Positions 51,781 through 60,319 of a stretch of 64,000 nucleotides of DNA are shown piece after piece. The notes under the pieces were generated by a model that saw nothing but the letters and a program-made list of their open reading frames with translations, ran no database searches and was not told the origin of the DNA. Origin of the DNA: Spongiibacter thalassae (GTDB taxonomy: Bacteria; Pseudomonadota; Gammaproteobacteria; Pseudomonadales; Spongiibacteraceae); NCBI RefSeq assembly GCF_012272835.1, contig NZ_JAAWWK010000001.1, positions 806,001 to 870,000 of the forward strand, written 5' to 3'. The stretch's first letter is position 1, and the number at the start of each line of letters is the position of its first letter. Both the position numbers and the translations under genes were made by a program.

Positions 51781-52686
51781 ATGATTAGTAAACGCAGTTC
51801 TGTGGTAGTAGTAGGGTCGGGATTAATGGGCACGGGTATTGCCCACGCCTTTGCCAGTAATGGTTTTCCGTGCCTATTGGTAGATACCAATGAGGCGGCG
51901 CTGGACAAGGCGGTGGCGACCATTGGCGGCATTCTCGACGGTGGTGTAAAGCTCGGCAAAATGAGCGCCGAAGACGCAGCAGCAGCAAAGGCCAGGCTGA
52001 CCACAGGCAGTGCTGTCAGTGCCGCGCCAAAGGATGCAGCTCTGCTGATCGAAACCGTGTCGGAAAACCTGGCGGTCAAGCAGGCGGTATTAAAAGAGGC
52101 GGAGGCGGTGCTCAATGAAGATGCCATTATCGCCACCAATACTTCCGCGCTCAGCGTGACCGAGATTGCCAGCGTACTCGACAAGCCCAATCGCGCTATT
52201 GGTATGCACTTCTTCAATCCGGTACACAAGATGAAGCTGGTGGAGCTGGTGTTGGGTTTGGCCACAGATGAAGAAACCGTCGCTATTACTCGCTCCTGGT
52301 GTGACAGCATCAAAAAAACCTCCATTCTGGTGAACGAATCCCCGGGCCTGACCACCAGCCGTATGTCGGCGATGCTCGGCAACGAAGCGATGTGGATGCT
52401 GCAGGAAGGCACGGCCAGTGCAGAGGACATCGACACCGCCCTGCGCATGGGTTTTAACCACCCGATGGGGCCGCTGGAACTGGGCGACCTGACCGGCTGG
52501 GATACCCGCTTGGCGGTATTGAAATACCTGCATTCGACACTCGGCGAAAAATTCCGCCCCTGTCCGTTAATTATCAAAATGGTCGCGGCCGGTCGCTATG
52601 GCCGTAAAACCGGTCATGGTGTTTACGAATACGACGCCGAGGGCAAACGTGTTCCCGGCTCAGGCATGAAGGGCAGTCTGCTGTGA
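51781..52686 (+). CDS. 3-hydroxyacyl-CoA dehydrogenase
   Basis: A 301-residue NAD-dependent enzyme of the HAD family (FadB-type domain, DitN-like). It has the Rossmann motif VVVGSGLMGTGIAHAFA, the catalytic HFFNPVHKMKLVE segment with His/Glu, and a C-terminal dimerisation domain with FNHPMGPLELGDLTG. ATG 51781 is the more likely start than GTG 51772. It oxidises the 3-hydroxyacyl-CoA formed by the enoyl-CoA hydratase of the same unit, and its end overlaps the thiolase gene by 4 bases. Confidence 0.92.
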   Translation: MISKRSSVVVVGSGLMGTGIAHAFASNGFPCLLVDTNEAALDKAVATIGGILDGGVKLGKMSAEDAAAAKARLTTGSAVSAAPKDAALLIETVSENLAVKQAVLKEAEAVLNEDAIIATNTSALSVTEIASVLDKPNRAIGMHFFNPVHKMKLVELVLGLATDEETVAITRSWCDSIKKTSILVNESPGLTTSRMSAMLGNEAMWMLQEGTASAEDIDTALRMGFNHPMGPLELGDLTGWDTRLAVLKYLHSTLGEKFRPCPLIIKMVAAGRYGRKTGHGVYEYDAEGKRVPGSGMKGSLL

Positions 52687-53855
52687 GTGAGACCTTTATA
52701 GTCGATGCCCTGCGTACACCAGTGGGGCGCTATACCGGCACCTTGGCGGGAATTCGCGCCGATCATCTCGGTGGTCACGTGCTCAAGGGCCTGTTGCAGC
52801 GCAACCCGACGATTGCCGCAGAATCGGTAGACGATGTTATTTTTGGCTGTGTGACCCAGGTGGGTGAACAGTCGGCCAACATCGCCCGCACAGCGCTGCT
52901 CAGCGCCGGTTGGCCGGAGTCGGTGCCGGGGCTGACCATCGACCGCAAGTGTGGCTCCGGTGAGGCCGCCGTGCATTTGGCCAAGGGCTTGATCGGGGGC
53001 GGTGACGCCGACCTGATTGTCGCCGGCGGCGCGGAAAATATGAGCCGCGTGCGCATGGGCGGCAACCGCGAGATCTACGGAGAGGCCTTTGGCTGGCAGA
53101 TCGAGCAGCGCTTTGAGCTAACCGGACAAGGTGAAGCGGCTGAACGGTTGGCAGACAAGTGGTCTCTTGAGCGGGGCCAGCTCGACGAGTTTGCCGTGCG
53201 CAGTCACCAGCGGGCCGCGCAGGCCGCAAGTGCCGGTTACTTTAACAATGAAATTCTTCCGGTAAGCGTAGCCGAACTGAAAGACTGCGATGCCGAATCA
53301 GACAAAGCAGAATTGCTCGCTGACGAAACCATTCGCCCCGGCAGCAATATGGAAAAACTGGCGACATTAAAGCCGAGCTTTCGCGAAGACGGACGTTTGA
53401 CGGCGGGTAACTCATCGCAGATTTCCGATGGTGCCGCGCTGCTGTTACTGGCCTCAGCCGAGGCCTGCCAGCGCTATGGGCTGCGCCCTCGGGCACGGAT
53501 AGTTACCTGCGTTACCGTGGGCTCTGACCCCACGCTGATGTTAACCGGGCCAATTGCGGCGACCCGCAAGGCGCTGGCGAAGGCGGGGCTGTCGGCGTCA
53601 GACATCGACCTGTTCGAGGTCAACGAAGCCTTTGCCTCAGTGCCGCTGGTTTGGTCACAGGAAATGGATATTGGTTTGGAACGACTTAATGTCAACGGTG
53701 GTGCGATTGCACTGGGCCACCCACTGGGGGCCAGCGGCGCGCGTATTATGACATCCATGCTGAACGAACTTGAACGGCGCGGTGCACGTTATGGCTTGCA
53801 GGCCATATGCTGTGCCGGCGGTATGGGTACAGCAACCATTATTGAGCGGCTGTAA
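52683..53855 (+). CDS. Acetyl-CoA acyltransferase (thiolase)
   Basis: A 390-residue catalytically complete thiolase. It has the nucleophile in TIDRKCGSGEAA, the NEAFA and GGAIALGHPLGASG segments and the second Cys in CCAGGMG. The start is GTG 52683, overlapping the dehydrogenase stop, so the two are translationally coupled. It performs the last step of a beta-oxidation cycle, releasing acetyl-CoA or another acyl-CoA. It contrasts with the thiolase-like protein at 42833, which lacks the nucleophile. Confidence 0.93.
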   Translation: MSETFIVDALRTPVGRYTGTLAGIRADHLGGHVLKGLLQRNPTIAAESVDDVIFGCVTQVGEQSANIARTALLSAGWPESVPGLTIDRKCGSGEAAVHLAKGLIGGGDADLIVAGGAENMSRVRMGGNREIYGEAFGWQIEQRFELTGQGEAAERLADKWSLERGQLDEFAVRSHQRAAQAASAGYFNNEILPVSVAELKDCDAESDKAELLADETIRPGSNMEKLATLKPSFREDGRLTAGNSSQISDGAALLLLASAEACQRYGLRPRARIVTCVTVGSDPTLMLTGPIAATRKALAKAGLSASDIDLFEVNEAFASVPLVWSQEMDIGLERLNVNGGAIALGHPLGASGARIMTSMLNELERRGARYGLQAICCAGGMGTATIIERL

Positions 53856-53892
53856 ACGCCGCCACCCATAACAATAACAGCAAGGCAAAAAC

Positions 53893-54735
53893 ATGCACAT
53901 TGATCTGAGTGACAAACGGGTGATCGTCACCGGTGCCTCACGGGGTATCGGTCTGGCAATTGCTTCGGCCTTTGCCCGGGAGGGAGCGCGGGTTGCCATT
54001 TGCGCACGCAATTGCGAAGCGATTGCCCGGGCGGGCGAAGTGCTTGGCGACCTCGGCGCCGAGGTCATCGCGCGGGCTGTTGACGTGACCGACACCACCG
54101 CCGTAGATGGATTTGTGGCGGAGATCACCACCACCTGGGGCGGCGTGGATGTGCTGGTGAATAACGCCGGGCAGGGCAAGGGTGGCAACCTCGATACTCT
54201 GACCCCCGAGGATATTCTCGAGCACGCCAATATCCTGCAAATGGGGCATTTTCGCTTTACCAAAGCCGTTGTGCCCCATATGCGCCGTCAGCGCTGGGGC
54301 CGCATTATCGAAATCAATGCGCTGGCGGGAACGATTCCCACCCCGGAGGGGATTCCCTCGGTCATCAACCGTGCCTCCTGTGTGGCGCTGTCGAAAAGCC
54401 TCGGAATGAACCTCGCCAAGGACAATATTCTGGTCAATAGCTTAAACATGGGCTGGATTGATACCGGTCAGTGGGATCGCCATTTTGCCGAAGTCGGGCC
54501 GGGGGTGAGTCGCGAGGAATTCGACGAAATGGTGTTGAAGGTCGTGCCCGTAGGGCGCTTTGGCAAACCCGAAGACGTCGCCGGCATGGCTCTGTTTCTG
54601 GCCAGCGACTACGCCGGTTTTATCAGCGCCGCCTCGATTGATATTGCCGGGGGAATGCAGGGCCAGATTGCCTATTACCCCACACTGAAAAAAGACTTTT
54701 CCGACATGGTCAAGGCCCGCGCCGAGACCCAATAA
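53893..54735 (+). CDS. SDR-fold protein lacking catalytic Ser, Tyr and Lys
   Basis: A 280-residue SDR-fold protein. NAD(P) binding looks intact (VIVTGASRGIGLAIA; VNNAGQG), but the catalytic residues do not: the Ser position is Asn142 (IEINALAG), and the YxxxK segment reads SVINR (Ser156, Arg160). The remaining order (SLNMGWIDTG; FLASDYAGF) is typical. SDRs with this SxxxR/NRAS arrangement exist, with undefined chemistry. It may bind its nucleotide and act as a lyase, dehydratase or regulatory protein. It lies between the thiolase and a VOC protein with small gaps. Confidence 0.84.
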   Translation: MHIDLSDKRVIVTGASRGIGLAIASAFAREGARVAICARNCEAIARAGEVLGDLGAEVIARAVDVTDTTAVDGFVAEITTTWGGVDVLVNNAGQGKGGNLDTLTPEDILEHANILQMGHFRFTKAVVPHMRRQRWGRIIEINALAGTIPTPEGIPSVINRASCVALSKSLGMNLAKDNILVNSLNMGWIDTGQWDRHFAEVGPGVSREEFDEMVLKVVPVGRFGKPEDVAGMALFLASDYAGFISAASIDIAGGMQGQIAYYPTLKKDFSDMVKARAETQ

Positions 54736-54753
54736 CCGAATAGGGAGTTACCA

Positions 54754-55716
54754 ATGTTTGACCTATTGATGAGCGCCGACATGATGCTGGAAGACCCGGA
54801 CGGCATGGCGGAACTGCTAAATGAAAAACTGGGCATCCACAAGCACGACAACTGGCGCCAGGCCTTTGACAACCATCCCTATATCGCCCATTTCCTACGG
54901 GTGCATAAGTCGCTGGCAGTGTCGCCGACGCGGATCGAGCCCCAGTGGCACCTTGACGCGCCGAACCCCGGCGACCCGATGTTCCATGACTTTCTTGAAA
55001 GCCTCAAAGACTACCAGGGACGTCATCGCCCGATGATGACCCACGCAGTGGTTATTACACTGCCCCAGGACAAGTTCAGCGCCTTTATCGACAAATTGAT
55101 GCGCCGCAAATTGCCCTTCCGCATGGCCCAGCGCACCCCGGAAATGCCCTTTGATCGCCTGTGGCTGGGTACGACACCGGAAAACCCCAGCTACTCACCG
55201 GAGGTGGATGGCGGCCTGTGTATAGAAGTGATGGGTACCGAGCCACTGCAAATGCCTGCAGAGGTTTTTGCCGACACCCCGACGCTGCCCAGAGATCCCA
55301 AACCCGCCGATATGGTGCGGGTCACTGCCCGTGGCTTCCTGGTGCGTGACCTGGACGATGTACTGTGGCGCCTGTCTACTAACTTGGACTGGGAGCCAGA
55401 GTCTATCGAGCAGTTTAATGACGAAGGCTACCGCCGCGCCCGTATGCCTTTCCGCGCGGTATCCAGTGCCAGTCTCGATATTATCCAGCCCACTCGCTGG
55501 GACGGTGAAGCAGGGCTGTATCTGAACAACTGGGGCCCGGGCCTTTACTACATTCGCATTTCCGTGAATAACCTCGAAGCCAAGGCCGAGGATCTGCGTG
55601 CACGCAATGTGACCTTCAGCTGGATTGAGTCCTCCGAGTCGGTGGGTGGCAAACCGTTGCTGCGAGTAGACCCCGCAGAACTGCGTGGCCAGCTGATCGA
55701 GTTTGAGGAGGCTTAA
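54754..55716 (+). CDS. VOC-fold protein, probable
   Basis: A 320-residue protein whose C-terminal half (residues about 190-320) looks like a vicinal-oxygen-chelate domain: VRVTARGFLVRDLDDVLWRL, GLYYIRISVNNLEAKAEDL and a final LIEFEEA. The N-terminal half has THAVVITLPQDKFSAF, which may be a second such domain. A full His-His-Glu iron site cannot be picked out; only His97 stands at a plausible place. It might be a hydrolase, lyase or isomerase rather than a dioxygenase. Its stop is one base from the enoyl-CoA hydratase start. Confidence 0.72.
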   Translation: MFDLLMSADMMLEDPDGMAELLNEKLGIHKHDNWRQAFDNHPYIAHFLRVHKSLAVSPTRIEPQWHLDAPNPGDPMFHDFLESLKDYQGRHRPMMTHAVVITLPQDKFSAFIDKLMRRKLPFRMAQRTPEMPFDRLWLGTTPENPSYSPEVDGGLCIEVMGTEPLQMPAEVFADTPTLPRDPKPADMVRVTARGFLVRDLDDVLWRLSTNLDWEPESIEQFNDEGYRRARMPFRAVSSASLDIIQPTRWDGEAGLYLNNWGPGLYYIRISVNNLEAKAEDLRARNVTFSWIESSESVGGKPLLRVDPAELRGQLIEFEEA

Positions 55717-55717
55717 T

Positions 55718-56521
55718 ATGGCGGTGGAAGCTCAGACGATCAACCCGTCGGTGCGCACTGAGCGCCAGGGCAATATTGGCATCATCGTGCTGACCCGCCC
55801 GACGCAGATCAACGCCATTAACGACGACATTCGCTTTGGTGTGCCCCAGGCCTTGCGCGACTTTGATACCGATCCCGACGTGCAGGCGATTATTATTCGT
55901 GGTGAAGGTGAGCGTGGTTTTTGTGCCGGGGCCGATATCAAGGAGCAGCGGCCGCCGGAAAGCGCGGTGGAACTGCGCCAGCGCATGGGTCGCAACCGCT
56001 GGATTGAGTCGCTCGATACCATTGAAACCACCGTGATTGCAGCGATACACGGCTACTGTATGGGTGGAGGGATGGAGCTGGCATTGGCCTGCGATATTCG
56101 CTTCGCCTCGCCGGATGTGGTGATGAGTCTGCCGGAAACTGCCCTGGGGCTGATTCCCGGCGGCGGCGGCACACAGCGCCTGCCACGGCTGATTGGCGAA
56201 GCAAAGGCACTGGACCTGGTGTTGACCGGCGATCGCCTGAAGGCGGACGAGGCCCTGTCAATCGGTCTGGTGACTCGGGTCGCGAGCGCCCCTGAATCAT
56301 TGTTGGAAGAAGCAACTGCGCTGGCAGAGCGCATTGCAAAGCGGCCGCCGCTGGCTACCCGCTATGCCAAACGCGCCATTAAAGCCGCGGCAGATATGGA
56401 TTTGCACAAGGGTTTTGACCTGGAGCTGGATCTGTTCGCCTTTCTTAAACAATCTGACGACGCAAAAGAAGCCGCCGTCGCGTTTAAGGAAAAGCGCACG
56501 CCGAACTTCTCCGGGCGTTGA
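55718..56521 (+). CDS. Enoyl-CoA hydratase/isomerase
   Basis: A 267-residue crotonase-family enzyme. It has the oxyanion-hole segments GFCAGADIKEQ and GYCMGGGMELALACD and the following LPETALGLIPGGGGTQRL, with its Glu as a catalytic residue. ATG 55718 follows GAGGAGG. It is the last gene of the seven-gene unit and provides the hydration step next to the dehydrogenase (51781) and thiolase (52683). Together with the acyl-CoA dehydrogenases at 32358 and 33521 this makes a complete beta-oxidation set within the window. Confidence 0.92.
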   Translation: MAVEAQTINPSVRTERQGNIGIIVLTRPTQINAINDDIRFGVPQALRDFDTDPDVQAIIIRGEGERGFCAGADIKEQRPPESAVELRQRMGRNRWIESLDTIETTVIAAIHGYCMGGGMELALACDIRFASPDVVMSLPETALGLIPGGGGTQRLPRLIGEAKALDLVLTGDRLKADEALSIGLVTRVASAPESLLEEATALAERIAKRPPLATRYAKRAIKAAADMDLHKGFDLELDLFAFLKQSDDAKEAAVAFKEKRTPNFSGR

Positions 56522-56927
56522 TTCCTCAGCGGCGCAGGGCTTTCCGGTAGCGGTTTAGCTCTGTTGTCGCTCCCCCCACCACGGCTCTCAGGGCTTTGCT
56601 GAGTCTACTGCCGCCGTATCTGGTGCTGGAGTGAAAACCTTCGGCAATTCTCCTTGTTTTGGTGCTGCTTTTCACCAAGCCACATATCGGACATACCGCC
56701 CGCAAGCCCCGACGACGATGTTTCAATCTGTGTTAACAGACCCTGACGCAAGACATTAATTAAATTTAATAAATATCCGTTGAGGGGTGCTTGTCTGCGC
56801 GCAGAATATGTCATAGTGTGACATATAGGTCTTAATAGGACTAAGTGTGCTTATGAAGACAGCGTGGGTTTCCGGTGACGACGCCCAGCAACAATAACAA
56901 TAAACCCATTCCAACAAGGAGAGGTCA
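56522..56927. other. 406-bp intergenic region
   Basis: No convincing gene. It is AT-rich near 56755-56780 and holds the perfect dyad at 56806-56826 (listed separately), an AC-rich leader with AACAATAACAATAAA near 56890-56904, and the ribosome site AAGGAGAGG before 56928. Confidence 0.4.
56806..56826. promoter_or_regulatory. Perfect palindromic operator candidate
   Basis: ATATGTCA (56806-56813) and TGACATAT (56819-56826) form a perfect 8-bp inverted repeat with a 5-bp centre, about 100 bp upstream of the esterase-like gene at 56928. Its geometry differs from the ten ACA-N13-TGT dyads, so a different regulator is expected for the right-hand unit. Confidence 0.5.
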
Positions 56928-59051
56928 ATGACTTCGGTGACCGACAGAATTTATGGCAACCCCGATATCAGCGCAGAGGGCTACGTTGTTGTCGATGACT
57001 ATTTTGGCAAGCCCTACATAGATCAGGATGAGATCCGCGAACGCCCCTCGCCACACCGCTTTGTACACGGCGGCTTCGAAAATACGGATACCCGTTTTGC
57101 CTTTTACTTTCCCAGCGCCGAATCTTATCGCGGGCGTATGTTTCAACCCCTGGAGGGCGGTCATGGCGGCAACGAGGTGTCTTTCGGCGGCGGCATACTG
57201 GGTGAAATGTTCCAGCGTATTGCGCTGAGTGAAAGTTTGGGCGGCTATATGGTGGAGTCCAACCAAGGCCATATCGGCGATGCCCTCGACCCCCGTGCGG
57301 GTGATGATCCCTCGCTATACGGGTGGCGGGCCAGCACAGAGTCGGCACGTTTTTCCAAGTTTATTGCCGAGCAGGTCTACGGTGCGGCGCCCCGTTATGC
57401 CTACATCTACGGCGGAAGTGGTGGTGGCCGCAGATCGCCGATGTGTCTGGAGAACGCTCCCGATGTGTACGATGGCTGTATGCCCTCAACCAGCGGTGGT
57501 GAAATCGCCGAACATGGCAATAACAAGCGGGTAAAAAGCGGCGGGCCAATCGGCTTCGGGCAGATGTTCAATGTGCAGCGCCTGCTGGGCCGGGAAAAGT
57601 TGATGGCGGTGGCGGATGCCATGTCGCCCGGCGGCAGCGGCAATCCCTTTGCCGGACTGTCGGTAAACGAGGCGGAAGAACTCGCCTTGCTTTATCGAAT
57701 CGGCTTCCCCCGTGGCAATGAGAGCATGATTCTCGAGCCTATGGGGCAGATCTGGTTGTGGACCTCTCTGGCCGACCAACTGCTGGAGGAAGATCCCGAG
57801 TACTTCAGCGATTTTTGGTCAAAGCCCGGCTATATCGGGTTTGACAAGCCTGAACTGGTCAACGGTGATTTGATTAATACCGAGGCCATGGTAAAGCGCA
57901 TCATTACCGCTCGAGACCTGAACGAGAAAGCCGAATACTCCGGTGCGGAGTTTCAGACTATGCGCATTTTTGCAGCGATGATTGGCAGTGCCGGTCCCGT
58001 CTACGACATGCCCTACGCTCTGGAGCTGGAAGGGATTGATGGCGGCTATCGCCTTGGCACCGGCGTGCGCATTGTCAGCGGTGATGCAGCGGGGCGGAGT
58101 ATGTATGCCTCCGGTGTTGCTGGCAATGTCTTTACCCTGGATGGACGCGGTGAAGCGAACACCAAGCGTTTGACTGGTGTGCAGGTCGGTGACCGGGTAC
58201 AGGTAGATAACCGCGCCTTTCTCGCCTTTTGCTACTACGCCCGTCACCACCTGCTTGAGGATGTGCAGTTCGACAGCCTGCGGGTGGATGGCCAACCGAT
58301 CTATCCTCAGAATTTTGTGCCAACCATGTCACCCCTCATGGGCAACTGCTATTCCGCCCAGTACGAGGGCAAATTACTGTGGATTCATCACACCCATGAC
58401 TCTTCTCTGTGGCCGGCGAATGGCCTGTTATACGCACAGGGTGTCGAGCGTGTTCAAGGTGCCGAGGCAGCGCGGAAGAAGTTCTGTATTCGCTGGACGG
58501 AAAACGCCGAGCACGGGCCGCCGTCCATTGTGCCCCCCGAACCCCGCCGCGCCAGTACCACGCGACTGGTCGATTTCACCGGCATTTATGAGCAGTCTCT
58601 GGCGGATCTGGTGGATTGGGTGGAGAACGATCACTATCCATTGGCCACGAAATACGAACACCTGGACGGCCGCATTATTTTGCCGGACACCGCCGAGGAG
58701 CGGGGCGGCATTCAGCCGGTAGTGAAGGTTACCGCTGGCGGAGGGGATCGAATCGAAATCCGCTGTGGCGAGGAAGTGGAGCTGACGGTTAAAGCCGCGC
58801 TGGCCGAGGGTGCCGGCAAGATTGTCAGCGTGCAGTGGGACTTTGATGGTTCCGGGAGCTACCCCTTTAGCCACAAGGATATCGACGGCAGCCAGTCCGC
58901 GGTGAGCCTGACAGTACGTCATCGCTTTGAACAACCTGGCACCTGGTTTGTTACCGCCCTGGTGCATTCGCACCGAAAGGGGGACTGCTCCGCAACCCGT
59001 GCGCGGGCAGCGAATCTGGCTCAGGCGAGGGTTGTCGTCACCCCGAATTAA
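56928..59051 (+). CDS. Esterase-like alpha/beta hydrolase with C-terminal PKD domain
   Basis: A 707-residue protein. The N-terminal two-thirds resemble the tannase-type alpha/beta hydrolase fold, with a nucleophile elbow YGGSGGGRRSP (Ser164), but without the Cys before Ser that marks the CS-D-HC group. The C-terminus (about residues 600-707) is PKD-like: VQWDFDGSG followed by VRHRFEQPGTWFV. No signal peptide is seen, which is odd for a PKD protein, so secretion by another route or a cytosolic role must be considered. ATG 56928 follows AAGGAGAGG. It may hydrolyse a bulky ester. A homologous relation to the enzyme at 6823 is weak at best. Confidence 0.8.
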   Translation: MTSVTDRIYGNPDISAEGYVVVDDYFGKPYIDQDEIRERPSPHRFVHGGFENTDTRFAFYFPSAESYRGRMFQPLEGGHGGNEVSFGGGILGEMFQRIALSESLGGYMVESNQGHIGDALDPRAGDDPSLYGWRASTESARFSKFIAEQVYGAAPRYAYIYGGSGGGRRSPMCLENAPDVYDGCMPSTSGGEIAEHGNNKRVKSGGPIGFGQMFNVQRLLGREKLMAVADAMSPGGSGNPFAGLSVNEAEELALLYRIGFPRGNESMILEPMGQIWLWTSLADQLLEEDPEYFSDFWSKPGYIGFDKPELVNGDLINTEAMVKRIITARDLNEKAEYSGAEFQTMRIFAAMIGSAGPVYDMPYALELEGIDGGYRLGTGVRIVSGDAAGRSMYASGVAGNVFTLDGRGEANTKRLTGVQVGDRVQVDNRAFLAFCYYARHHLLEDVQFDSLRVDGQPIYPQNFVPTMSPLMGNCYSAQYEGKLLWIHHTHDSSLWPANGLLYAQGVERVQGAEAARKKFCIRWTENAEHGPPSIVPPEPRRASTTRLVDFTGIYEQSLADLVDWVENDHYPLATKYEHLDGRIILPDTAEERGGIQPVVKVTAGGGDRIEIRCGEEVELTVKAALAEGAGKIVSVQWDFDGSGSYPFSHKDIDGSQSAVSLTVRHRFEQPGTWFVTALVHSHRKGDCSATRARAANLAQARVVVTPN

Positions 59052-59131
59052 AGACGGTCGGAGTGGGCTGATTCCCGCTTCGCTTACGGCGTTTGACATA
59101 ACAAACAAAATTGATCGCCGAAAGATGTGTA

Positions 59132-59162
59132 GCAATACCAAGGCCATTCGCCTTGGTATTGC
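59132..59162 (+). other. Perfect 13-bp hairpin
   Basis: GCAATACCAAGGC (59132-59144) pairs without mismatch with GCCTTGGTATTGC (59150-59162) around the loop CATTC. It lies in the 188-bp gap before the AttH-like gene. No T-tract follows, so a role in mRNA processing, attenuation or as a protein-binding site is more likely than termination. Confidence 0.5.
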
Positions 59163-59239
59163 CGACGCTGCCACCCGTGGTTACTACCCGTCCCAAACGG
59201 ATATCCACACATCATCGTGCAAAAATAAGGAGAAAAAGT

Positions 59240-60220
59240 ATGAGTATTCCCGTGTATCCCCGCGCTGATTTTGGCGCTGTGCCACTGGTGTCGGCTTGTG
59301 AAATCTCACCCGAGGCATTCCATCCGGAAAACAATTATGGTGGCGGCTGTGTGTTTGTACACCACGGCTTTTACGGTACCTTCCGCAACGAAAAAGGCGA
59401 AGCGTATACCGTGATGACCCGCCGGGTGGGTGTGCTGGGCGCTACCGAGATCACCGTGTTTTCCAATCGCGGCGGTCGAGCCAGAATGGAGGAAGTGCTG
59501 GAGTTTCGCGATGCCTTCAGCGGCATGACCTTTTTTAACAAGGCCGACAATAGCTTTTCCATTCAGAGTTGGGCGATTCCCCCGGCGCGTACCGACAAGC
59601 TGTTCAGCGCGACGGTGACCAAAGAAGGCAGCACCTGGAACGAGGGGGGTGACCTGCTGTCGCTGGAGGGCAAGTATGTCGGCAACTGTGCACTACAGTG
59701 GCTGACCCCTAACCCCAGCGGGAGTGATCTGCACATTTACCATATGCAGCGTGCTTCCGGAACCATCCTCGGCGAGAAGGTCGAGGGCTTCTACGATATC
59801 AACACCACGTACTCTGCACCCGGCTCCAGTTACTTTCATACCTTTGCGGCCAAGGCCCTGTCCTGGGTGTTCTTTGGCAATGAATACGATGACGGCACCA
59901 TGGAAGTGGGCCAGATCTGTATTGCCGAGGGCAACTGGAAATTTGCCATGATTGCCAATCAGGATGGCCCGCTGTTGATGAGCACTGACTTTTCCGTTCA
60001 GGGGCAGGCCGACGAAGACGGTTATCCCGGGATTGCGCGCTTTACCTTTAAGGATCAGCAGTGGGAGTGGCGTGCAGCTGAACGCTGTGGCATCGACCGG
60101 GGTATTGTGAATTCACCGATGCAGCAGGGGGAAGGCTATATCCAGCGGGTTGGCGATACCCGGAAGATCGTGGTGGGTATGGCAATGAACGGTGCCAAGG
60201 TGGCTTTGCCTCCGCTGTAG
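59240..60220 (+). CDS. AttH/CrtC-like beta-rich protein (paralogue B)
   Basis: A 326-residue soluble protein, predicted mostly beta with many Trp, Phe and Gly. It is paralogous to the 20671 product: both have the LLSLEGKYVGN/LLNLEGRLLGN segment and then Q-(V/R)-GT-xGExVxGF. It has no signal peptide with ATG 59240 (AAGGAGA upstream); a longer frame from 59111 runs through the hairpin and is not used. A lipocalin-like hydratase or binding role for a hydrophobic substrate is possible but unproven. It stands between the PKD esterase and a TonB receptor. Confidence 0.75.
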   Translation: MSIPVYPRADFGAVPLVSACEISPEAFHPENNYGGGCVFVHHGFYGTFRNEKGEAYTVMTRRVGVLGATEITVFSNRGGRARMEEVLEFRDAFSGMTFFNKADNSFSIQSWAIPPARTDKLFSATVTKEGSTWNEGGDLLSLEGKYVGNCALQWLTPNPSGSDLHIYHMQRASGTILGEKVEGFYDINTTYSAPGSSYFHTFAAKALSWVFFGNEYDDGTMEVGQICIAEGNWKFAMIANQDGPLLMSTDFSVQGQADEDGYPGIARFTFKDQQWEWRAAERCGIDRGIVNSPMQQGEGYIQRVGDTRKIVVGMAMNGAKVALPPL

Positions 60221-60319
60221 CGATGTCGCTCTGCCGTGCGGAGTGCAATGCTCCGCACAGACTACTGAACAGGCAGCTGGCTGGGGTCAGTTGCCGTCGA
60301 TGCCTAATGGAGTTGTGCT

